The notes beneath the pieces are model-generated. The model was given only the letters and a program-made list of their open reading frames with translations. It was not told the DNA's origin and searched no databases. The translations under genes were made by a program, and so were the position numbers. A stretch of 60,243 nucleotides of DNA, from NCBI GenBank assembly GCA_036939975.1, contig JALLPB010000025.1, positions 1-60,243 on the forward strand. Direction: 5' to 3'. This document shows positions 21,001 through 30,503 of the stretch, piece by piece. Every line of letters starts with the position of its first letter. Positions within the stretch are counted from its first letter, which is position 1. The stretch comes from Cyclostephanos tholiformis. Lineage: Eukaryota > Bacillariophyta > Thalassiosirophyceae > Thalassiosirales > Thalassiosiraceae.

Positions 21001-24000
21001 ATCCAATTGCTTGATCGATAAATAAACTCTGGCATACTAACTTCGTATAGCAACGAGCAGCTCTTACTGTGTGGCAAGTGCTTCTCGACACGCTTCACCA
21101 AAATAGATCCATCCAAACCTTGCTGCAACTCCACCAGACTATCGATGTAAACAGTTCTCGGCATCTTAATTCGTATCTTCTGTAACGATTTGTTACCAAC
21201 CATAACCCAAAGAAGAAACGTTCCGTCTGACGAGGCGCCCTCAGATGATGTCAGTTCCCGAATTTCAATAACATGCCATTCGTGCTGCGTCAAGGCTTCT
21301 GCCGCGCTGCGCATGTAACCCTCCATGGAACCGACTCCAGTCTTCTGTTTCTTATTGGAGGCAGCATCATCAGCCATGTGAGCACGCTCCGCGGCATTGG
21401 CAACCTTGCGACGCTCCTTCCTCTGCTTGCGCCAAATCTCCTTCTTCTTTTTGAGCCATTCGGGAAGAGTCTCCTTAGAAAGTTTGATTCTTGACTCGGG
21501 TGCTTCCTTAGCCATCTCATTGAATGCATTCGCAACTTTATTGTCATTGCCAATGTCAACATCATTAGCCTCGGCACTACTTTGATTGGAATTAGCAGGT
21601 AGTTCCCTTTGCCTCCTGGTGCAATGGATAATGGGGCGTCCAGGGCCAACAGATTTCCGACCAAAATCTTCAATGTCGAGCACATCTGTCAGTCGACCCC
21701 TAGATGATGATGATAACACGGCTGATTTTTCAGCTGCACCGAAAATACTGGTAATGTTCTTCTGCTTAAACCGGTCATTCATCCGTCGCACAGTTGACTG
21801 CAGCCACTCCGGATGTGGCACTCTTGGAACAGGATTAGGCACTTTTTGCAATGCTGCCGGAATAGTGATAATCTTACGAATAGTGTTATTGAGACGTTCG
21901 CGGTAGTAATCCCAATCTAGCACGGTGCGAATGTCAAAACCTTCACCCTCCATTTCTGGCGCCTTGAGCCATTTGCGCAGGTAGTGTTTCATTACAGCTG
22001 GCTCCGCCTTCCAAATGGCCGTGGGTACTGCACGTTCGGTGACTGGGGCCCCATGAGGAAGCTGAGATATGATGAACTTGCAGTTCAGCCCTTTGTCTTT
22101 GATTATTTCAGCGCCTAGAAATTCGCCAAGACGTCGTGCTGTCGTCTGCGACGTGCCTTTTTGATCACCATAATCGTCCAGCTGTCGGCTCATGTTGCGA
22201 TTTTCGCTAATGAGATCGACTAGCTCATCCGTGTCAAGACTCTCCCCGCGAGTGTCCAGTACGTCGATCCAGTGATTAGCGATTTCTGCAACGCTATCGT
22301 AGCAATCAACCAGTGACGTTCCATCAAGGAAACGTTCAAACACTTGCGACTGGAACGTCTTGATTAGTTCCAGCTCACCACGTCGCTTTAATTCGAACCC
22401 CTTCAGTTCAGCGAGGGATCCATCAAAGTTGAACACTGCATACCGCTTTTTGAGGAGCCTACCTTCCTCCGTACTGGCAGGCAAAACCATACAGCGGTAC
22501 GGACCGTCCAATTCAAAAAATATGGAACATTCGGACTTTGTTTCATACCTGCCGGTGAGAGGATCCTTCAAGTCCTGATATTGATGGTTGGTAAAATTTT
22601 CGTGGACATCAGCATTCAGCATAATACACGGGTACTCTAAACGAAATGTCGATCCGTTGTCCAATTGAAACGTGAATATATTCGGGAAGCTCCCCGGGAG
22701 AATGCACCAAATGCCATCCGTATCCAATTCCAACGGTCGTCCAATTTGCTCGATCAACTTCCTTGCCTGGACTATCAAGTCCGCACCCGTCTTTGTCACG
22801 ATCCCCGCCATCTCCATAGAACGCCATCGCGCACCCTTGCGCATGACGTAGCCATAGAAGCTGTTGAGAATGCACTTATGCGCAACCTGCAACGAATCGT
22901 AGACTAATGTCGTGTCCTCGGCCTCCTTTTTTTGCTGCGGAGTGCTAGCTTTTCCGATTTTGCTTCCCCAGACCTTGGTGAGCTTTTTGTATTCGTATCG
23001 ACGATCGCGGAATTGGCGCACGGTGTCGACGTAAAAGTCATTCTCCCTCATGCAAACCGTGTCTGTGCGCGTGACCTCCTCGGTAATTTTGGTCTTCTTG
23101 TAAGCATTTTTGCTGTAGAGCTTGAGTCTGTCCGATACCGCCTTGGCCTGCTCCCTGACGCTCAACTCGTGGAAAGTTCGTCCGTTGCCGTCGCCCACCA
23201 CCGCCGTCGTCTCCCTCGCCAACTGATCTTTCGTGCGATCATACTCGCCTTTCGTGGCTGGGTTGTAATCTCCTCGCCACACCCACTGCATCTTTCGTTT
23301 GCAATTGTTACGCGCTTGATTAAAGTCGCAAGAGGCGCATGTGGCGTCATCGACGATTGCCGAGGGTTGGAGGCGGTTCGTTAGGATGATGTTGGGGTAC
23401 ATGGCCGCGACGTCGATGTGGTAGACGTAGGGAGTTTCCATGCGCTTCGGTCTATCACGCAAGAGTTCGAGCTTTTGAATGATTTCCGATTTGATCTGGT
23501 AGTACCGAGGAAAGTGAATCAGTGAGGGAAGAAGTTATGATGCATGCGTAGGTCGGAAAAACCGTCTGATATATCTCACCTCGTCGTAATTCGTTACCTT
23601 ACTCCGATCGATGCCCCCCTCAACCTCGATCGCGAACGTCATGTCCCTATCAACATTGTCGATCAATCCTTGAAATCCCTGTGGCTTCATGTCGAACTTG
23701 TACTCGATGTCAGAGCGGTACACCCCCGTTTCCAAGCACTCTACCTTGCCGCCGATGTAGGTCTCGGATTCTAGCAGGTGACCCCTCGGCGTGAATTTGG
23801 CCACTGGGTCCATCTGCTTGTTCGGACAAATGATGGATTTGGTGCAGGCTTCCACCATGAGAAGGGCCTCGCAGAGCGTTCCTGAGGGGAGATTATGGTG
23901 CGATAATAAACAACAGTTTGAGGTGTGTACGTAACCAAGTTCTACTGGGCACGAAAGTTGACAGAGAGGCCAAAACCCCAAGGATTTCTCTTGACATTTT

Positions 24001-26019
24001 CATAAAACATCCATTTTACAACTCACCGCTCCCCTTTCTAAGGACGTCCTCGGGTCCCATGGGAATGATCGTGCAAAGCGAGAAGATGAACATGTGTACG
24101 TACTTGTCGTAGAGGTAGTAAGTCGCTACCGCATCGGACACCGAGTAGCTCGCCATGTGCGCAGGCCGTTCCCTGGCGAACCGCACCATGTCCTCCGGAT
24201 CCACCTCCACGGGGTCGTATCCGAGCTTGTACTTCGTAACGGCCTTCAGGCCTTGGGAGCCCTGTGGGAGGTAGGAGTCGCGCTTCACCCAGCAGAAGGC
24301 GTCGAGGTGGACGGCAGTACGGCCCCGATACTCAGAACCGGCGTCGGTGCCCCCGAAGGACCCCCCTCCTCCTCCTCCGCTATCTCCCGATGACGCGGCG
24401 TTGTAAAATCCGATCTCCCTTCTAAGATCCAATCCGTAAACCGCCGCCCTCTTCTCCAGGAATGGCCAGTCGAAGAAATCGCCGTTGTACGTGACCACTA
24501 TCTGGGGATGACTCCTCTCGAATTCGTGCAGGAAGCGTCGTATCAGCGCCTCCTCCGTCGGCTCGTTGATCACCACGAACGGCCCGGGATACTTGGGCTT
24601 GGGGGTGTACTCGAAGTTCGATACGTCCTTCCCCACGACGTGTCGCGATAACAGCAGGTATCCCATCCCGTCGATCATGTAGGATATCATGAAAATCGAA
24701 TCATGCTCGGCGTCTGGGAACTTGAGCGGGGCCTTCGTGCACTCAATGTCGAAGGCAAGCACGGTGGGATTTGCCTTCGGCAACGCCGCTCGGTCGCTGA
24801 GGGTGACTCCGCCGGAGGACAGCGGGGTCAGGGTGTACCAGCATCCTGCGCGCAGGTTCAGATCTATGCACACCCGTACCAGGTAGGGAACGTCGTGCTC
24901 ACGCATGTCGAGGAGGGACGACAGGGGATCCTCTCCCCGCGACGACGCGACGACGCCCGCGTCGTGGGCATCGGGCGTTCCGTCGTGATCGGCGTCGTAC
25001 GTGGCGAACCCGACCGAGGACGAGGACGAGAGGTCGAATAATCCGCCATCGAAGTCGTTCCCCCTATCGGCCCTCCTCCTCTCGTTATCGCGTATCACGT
25101 CCGACACCTCCCTCCTCACCCTCTGGAGCTGATCGACGTTGTCGAAGACGAGCTTGATCATCGGCCTGCCCCCTAGGGCCTGCGAACGCGCGCCCAGGTG
25201 GTTCGGCGCGTCGAGGTCCATCCTTCGCAGTACCTCGACGCGTCCGAGTCCCTTCGGCTGATAGAGTCGCATCAGCGATGCGAGGAGCTCCTGGTAGTGG
25301 AATTGGAGGTCATGCGCGTCCTGCGCGCGTAGTTCTTCCGTCCCGCGCTTGCCGAGGGAGGCGCCCACGCCCGTCATCGTAGTCGTGGTCATCGTCCTGT
25401 CCTCGGGGATGAGGTAGAAGTATGGCTCGTGCACGACCGTGGCCTTGAACCTACGCTTCTCCTCATCGATCAAGAACAATTCGACCCCCGACCTCTCGTT
25501 TCCACCCTCGCCACCCCCCCCGCCCCCTCCGTCCTCGTCGCCCGCGCCGACGAACGAGGAGGAGGAATCGAATTGCGTCCTTCCGTCATCGGTGTGCTTC
25601 CCCCCCATCGCGGCGTCCTCGTCGTCGTCCGACGCGGGGGGTAGGGTCGTCGCGACCATGTTGAAGACCCAGCCCCGTCGCGTCCCAGAGGCGCCGGGCG
25701 GGAGGGGGAGTGTGACATCGGGCGGCGATGATCCACCCCCGTCGTCGTCGCCGTCGTCGCCGCCATCGTCGCGCCGGACCCGCTCTAGCATCGCGTTCCG
25801 TCGTTTCCTCTTGGATATCTCGTCCCTCATCCCGCCGAGGGCGCGTGCATCGTACTCGTCGAAGCCGAACTTGGCATCGAGGGCGACGTCCTCCCGACGC
25901 ACGTTCGCCAGTCGCTGTCGTCGTAGGAGTCGGGCCCTCTCGGACCGCGCCGCGGCGGCGTCGTTGGTGTCGTCATTGCCGCCGCGACCCGACGTTTGAC
26001 GCTGGTAGCGACTGCTCAT
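18075..26019 (-). CDS. POLE: DNA polymerase epsilon catalytic subunit
   Basis: Four exons on the minus strand, 26019..24027, 23881..23580, 23495..18474 and 18389..18075, with GT-AG introns of 145, 84 and 84 nt, all frame-compatible, give 2543 residues. Exonuclease motifs: FDIECTKAPLKFPD (ExoI), VTYNGDFFDWPFLEKR (ExoII), YSVSDAVATYYLY (ExoIII). Polymerase motifs: DVAAMYPNIILTNRLQP (A), NSFYGYVMRKGARW (B), ELDTDGIWC (C). The Fe-S-type CysX motif TCASCDFNQARNNC is intact, and QKNITSIF fits a PCNA-binding box. The inactivated C-terminal polymerase half continues to CysA (CMECHECFDVDLC, then WLCGGC). The last zinc motif, CysB, is degenerate: C-T-K-T and C-S-A where family members have CxxC and CxC. 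Role: leading-strand replicative polymerase with proofreading. The N-terminus carries Asp/Gly/Ser-rich insertions making it longer than the human protein. Confidence 0.96.
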
Positions 26020-26378
26020 CTTTGCGTTATTTGTATGTTTCTATTGTTATACTTATGGAGAAAAGACACAGAGGAGGTGATGATCATCTACTACCATACC
26101 GTCGCCATTGTGGACAACAATGATTATGTGAGATAAAAAGTTGGTCCACCCGGCTAGAATGAGCTGTCATTGCTCCCGACACTACGACGTACTAATTCCT
26201 ACTTCGATCCATCGTACGATACAACTTTCCAAATGGCTGGGTGTAGAATGTTGTTGTGTGTCAAAATAATACGTCGCGCTAAGTACCTAACACAAATCAC
26301 TTTTTTTCCACCCGACGCCCCGCCCGGCCCGGCCCAGCCCCCGCCCCACCCCGTCTCCGCCCGGCCTGGGATCAAACA
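26020..26378. promoter_or_regulatory. Divergent promoter region with C-rich, possible G4 tract
   Basis: 359 bp between the starts of polymerase epsilon (minus) and the SENP8-like gene (plus). Positions about 26310-26370 are nearly all C/G, with many C2-C5 runs. The opposite strand thus has at least four runs of three or more G within about 45 nt, a G-quadruplex-capable pattern, ending just before the ATG at 26379. No TATA box is evident. Confidence 0.45.
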
Positions 26379-27506
26379 ATGTTGGTCGATGGCAATATTC
26401 TCATAAGCTATCACGACGCCGTTATCTACCCTTCCGATTTGGCTCTTCTGGATTCAACAACGGATTGGCTGAACGATGCATGCATCAATTTCCAGATGAA
26501 ACATTTGCAGCATTCACAGGACGGGAGGCGGGACATGAGAAAGGAAGGGAATGATGATCTAAGGAGAAAGGAAAGAGGAACCGATCTCTTCCTCGATCCG
26601 TAAGTGTTCGGCATTACCTACTCTATTTTATATACCCAGCTTTACTCGCCCTGCTCGATGATCCCATACGTTCCCAATCCTAAACCCCTACCGAACTCAA
26701 CTAATGCCACACAAAATTACATCGGGGTCAGATCCGTCGTTTCCTTTCTTGTGCATCAGCTCACCGAAGACGACGAAGACTATGATGACGAGCTGTTGAA
26801 TCTTAATGCATCTTGGAACTTACCGCAACCTCCGACTTCTGGCCGCAACGTGGGTGGGATGGAGAATGTCGGGAAAGAAGAATATCTCCGGGGGCAAATA
26901 TCAACGCAGAAACGCACAATAAAAAGGATATTCGTTCCAATCAACGATCAGTTCGGTGAGTCGAAGGCAGCATTCGCCCGGCCAGGGGGGGGGAGCCATT
27001 GGACTATGTTACTGTGGGAAGTCAGCGCTACGTACGACGAGATCGATGGCGGATACAAAGCCTCCGTGGATGTGGTATTTTATCACTTCGATTCTTCCCG
27101 AGGCGTTAACAAGTCGGCTGCGGAGGTGGCGGCGAAAAAGCTGCACAAGGTATATCTTGCACGGTATATAATTTATTACATGTAATCAAGACGACGCTCC
27201 TGACATCTTCAATTTAACATGCAGGTATTGTGTGCATCCATGTCGCCTCGTGGGTGTGTTCCGGATTCAGTCGAGGTGATGGAATGCCAAACTCCACAAC
27301 AAAGGAATGGGTATGACTGCGGCTTGTTCGCACTTGGCGTTGCGGAATCGTTGTCCGGATCAGCTGATGATTTCGTTATAAATAAGAAAAATTGCGAGAA
27401 TTTATTGCAAAACTATTTCGAAAAGAACGGAGGACACGAAGAATTTGCGCTTAGACTTAGGAAACGTATCGGAGATCATATTCGTGAACTAGCTGGGCCG
27501 TTATAA
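26379..27506 (+). CDS. SENP8/NEDP1-like C48 cysteine protease
   Basis: Exons 26379..26599, 26732..27149 and 27225..27506 are joined across introns of 132 and 75 nt. Junctions restore FLDPSVVSFLVHQL and KKLHKVLCASM; 306 residues. The Ulp1/SENP fold landmarks appear in order: an N-terminal strand and loop ILISYHDAVIYPSDLALL, then TTDWLNDACINFQMKHL (substrate entry helix), FVPIND, the catalytic His in SHWTMLLWEV, the Asp in FYHFDSSRGVN, and Gln plus Cys in TPQQRNGYDCGLFALG (Cys about residue 245). The short length, the lack of an N-terminal regulatory region and the GxNGYDCG context favour the SENP8/NEDP1 branch, which removes NEDD8 from cullins. SUMO specificity cannot be excluded by reading alone. 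A Glu/Asp-rich loop (about residues 85-130) is an insertion. Cytosolic or nuclear. Confidence 0.85.
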
Positions 27507-28087
27507 TATTGAATACAAAGATGTCGTAGTGAGAAGGGGGAGGGGGGGGGCAGAGGCCGGCATTGGGGAGCCCAATCAGTCCCTACTCCACACTAACTAA
27601 GAAGTACAGTGTGGGGTGACAAATTATTCAACATTGCCATGCCATCAAAAACAATGGCAGCTTCGGCGGCCATGGCAATGACTGAGACAACAGTTGAGGA
27701 GACCAGCTATTGTAGAGACAGAGTGGGCAATGACAAGGATGCTCTTTCTGTCCAGGGGTCAGATCTCAGGGAAGCAACGGAAAGCCTCCATTTTTAAGAA
27801 TCTCTTTTGAGAAACTGCCATGGCAAACCATTTGGCGGAGCAGTTTAAGGGGCCTGATTGGCAAATGACGCGTAAGAAGCTCTTGTGTACCTGGTTCGAC
27901 TCTAGCGACCAGTGGCAACCCGTACAAACCTCTGTGCAGGTTGTGCTATGGTACAGGGATGTTAGCAGGGTCCTGAAACGTTCAAGGTGCTACCATAATA
28001 TTATATTGCTGGCAGGCAATATTGCAGAAAAAAAGGAACTAGATATTTGTTGTTCAAGAGGAAATTTCAAAATTAGATGTGACAGCA
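27507..28087. other. Convergent intergenic region with small hairpins and orphan ORFs
   Basis: 581 bp between the SENP8-like and TPR-J genes. It contains a G9 run near 27542-27550, CCACACT facing AGTGTGG around 27590-27615, and ATATTGC facing GCAATAT at about 28003-28022. Plus-strand ORFs at 27609-27797 and 27820-28140 have plausible amino-acid composition but match nothing I recognise. The second overlaps the end of the J-protein gene, so both are left uncalled. They may be fragments of an old mobile element; that is a guess. Confidence 0.3.
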
Positions 28088-29845
28088 CTAGCAATCCCAT
28101 GCACTGGAGATTATCTCCTTTGCCTCTTTCACCTCCTTAAATTTTCTGGCAGCCCTCTTCTTATTCCCCTTGTACTTATCGGGGTGATACTCTCGGACCA
28201 AGGCCTTGAACTGCTTTTTCAACCAGGCGCATTTTACGTCCTTAGAACGCTGATCTAAGTCAATGGGCAATTGCAAGATTTTGGCATGATCACGCTCCGG
28301 AGGTCTACCATCGGGGAAGCCTGTGTGCTCATTGTATCGCTGATCTTTACCCCCGCCATTCCAGAGCTGTTGCTGATGCATCGCCTGCTGAAGTCTTTGC
28401 TGTAATTCGCGCTTCTCCTGCATGCTCTCCTGGTCCTCTGGCACGAGGTCGACCGCGGCACGAAAATCATTAACGGCTTCGTCGTAATCCATGTCGCTCA
28501 AGAGCGCCTCCGCGCGGACCAGGTGAGCTTCCTTTCGAAGCTCGGTCGACACCAATGAGGCATTTTTGAGGCGAAGCTCCACTGCCTTGTCACAATACTC
28601 CAAGGCCTCCTCATGCTTGCCCATCCCGCTTAGTATCGTGCACTGTTTGAGCTGGATCTTGCTTCGAAAGAGGGGGGAGTCAACGTCAAGACCACGCATG
28701 GCCGAGAGGCAGTCGTCGACGAAGCCGGATGCGGCGTTGTTGTAACCCTTTTGTATCTGCTCCTCCGCCTTGGCCAGGAGCTTCACGACCTTCTTCAACC
28801 CACGATATTGCTTCAGCGCACGTTCTTGTTCGGGATCGAACTTGAGCACGTTTTGGTAGAAGGATATAGCGTTCTCCGACAGTCCCAATTGCATCGCGGC
28901 GTTGGCCCCCAATGTCGCGGCCATCATGCGGGGGGAATCGTTGATCCACGGTCCGTAACTCGCCGCCTTGGATATCAATCGACCGGCAGCCGACAGCGCC
29001 TGCTTGTGATTGCCCAGCATCTCGTGACAGCGAGCCTCGATTAGTAGTATGTCGACGGTCTTGTCAGACGGCGTGATCTTCTTTATCAACTGGAGAGTTT
29101 CGCTCCAGTTTCCGCCCTGAGGTCCGGTCGCGATGAAGCTTTTTACTACATCGGCGAGGAGCAGCCGACTCGCGATCTCGGCGGATCCATCCGTATTAAC
29201 CGAGGCGAATCCCTCCTCCTCATCTTCCGTGGTCATCCTCAATCCCCTCCCGAACTTGACGAAATCGGCCTCGTACTCTCTCCTCCTCTCCTCCGCCTCG
29301 GCCTGCGCCTCCCGTTCCTCCTCCCGTCTCCTCTCGAGCTTGGCCTCCTCCTCGGCATTCCTGCGCTCGCGTTCCCTCTGACGTCGGATACTCCCGATCG
29401 CCCACATCAGTGACCGTTCGCACTTGTCGGCGAAGTCGACCTCCAAGCCCGACTTGAGCAGGGCTCGTATCAGGTCCGCCCCGGCGGCGTCGTGCATGTC
29501 ATCCTTCCTGAATTCCTCGGCGCGCTTCCACAGCTTCCCCGCGCTGCACGGCCTGCTCTTTCTGTTGTTTGCATCGCCCCCGCCTCCGCCGCAGTGCGTC
29601 ACGGACGTAGGTGGGACGTAGTCGGATCTAGCCTCGGCCATCGACTTTTGCAAATCCCTCGCGATGCCCAATACGGTCGAGGTCGGCACGACGCCATCGG
29701 GGTATTCCGTCGAGTAATACTCAGCGAATCGGAATGCCCCGATGGCGGCGTCCTCGCCGTCGTACACGTGGGCCACGCCCGCGTATCTCCCCCCTGCGGA
29801 GGATGCGTCGTCGGATCCGGCCTCGTCGTTTCCTTCATTTGCCTC

Positions 29846-29888
<43 letters not shown>

Positions 29889-30205
29889 TCGTTGCCAGCC
29901 TCATCGACCCTCGCCCTCGTACCCCTCCCCCTCCTACTCGCCTCCTTGCCCGGAAGAAAGACTTTGATCGACGTCACCAGTCCTGGCGTCCCGTCGCCGT
30001 CGCCGTCGCCGTCGTTCCCGACCCCCGCAGCCGCATCGGCGTCGACGTCGGCTGCCGCGGCGATGATCGCGTTTACCGTCGTCGACGTCGACGATGGCCC
30101 CGCGCCGAACAACACAAGCATCATCAGGAGGAGAATGGCGGACGATGCCAATAACGCCGGGGGCCGCGACGACCTACGACGACGACTGCGGCGATGATGC
30201 GTCAT
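28088..30205 (-). CDS. Secretory TPR and J-domain co-chaperone (DNAJC3/DNAJC7-like)
   Basis: Single exon, 705 residues. The basic N-terminus is followed by a strong hydrophobic helix (ALLASSAILLLMMLVLFGAG, about residues 15-35), a signal peptide or anchor, so ER or secretory placement is likely. An acidic stretch with 14 consecutive Asp then two Glu follows (about 104-119). A charged coiled coil (RRQRERERRNAEEEAKLERR, about 270-315) precedes TPR-like helical pairs (about 345-610). The C-terminal J domain is complete through helix III, with HPD at about residues 674-676 (VREYHPDKYKG), and the protein ends ten residues after helix III. Family knowledge: TPR-J proteins such as p58IPK/DNAJC3 bind unfolded clients in the ER and stimulate BiP ATPase through HPD. 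No KDEL-type tail is present. DNAJC7-like cytosolic ancestry with an added signal is the alternative. Confidence 0.82.
29846..29890. repeat. GTC/GAC trinucleotide microsatellite in coding sequence
   Basis: About 15 uninterrupted TCG/CGA triplets within the TPR-J gene encode the poly-Asp tract near its N-terminus. In-frame triplet length can vary without breaking the gene. Similar Asp tracts occur in the TCF25, HAD and nucleoredoxin-like genes of this window. Confidence 0.85.
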
Positions 30206-30503
30206 AATCGAATTCTCTGGACAATACTAGTAATAAAAAAAATAATTGGAATGTGCGACCCGACTCCGACGACTGAAATCTTGGTCGCCTTTTTTTTTTA
30301 GGTAACTGCCGATGCATAAATTTTCCCGCCGAAACAAAAAATAATGCGACCGCGCGCCCTCGCCTTATTTTTTTGGACTGTTTTCGGACTGATTTTATTT
30401 TATTTTTCTGGCAAAAACAACGCGGCTTCTCAAGCAAAACACAAAACACCCACAAACCAGCAGAAATTTTTCCTGATGATACAAAAGAAAAAGGAGTAGA
30501 AGG
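30206..30503. promoter_or_regulatory. Divergent region between TPR-J and TCF25 genes
   Basis: 298 bp shared by two divergent starts (30205 minus, 30504 plus). It is AT-rich, with T9 at 30291-30299 and several TTTTATTTTATTTTT-like tracts at about 30394-30408. This contrasts sharply with the GC-rich coding ends on both sides. No gene is visible; a bidirectional promoter is likely. Confidence 0.4.

Noticed and set aside
25439..25999. Plus-strand 186-aa ORF
   Set aside because: Antisense to the N-terminal exon of polymerase epsilon; Ser/Pro/Arg-rich composition typical of GC-rich shadow frames.
27880..27910. GGTTCGACTC string resembling a tRNA B box
   Set aside because: No matching A box or cloverleaf stems upstream; not a tRNA.
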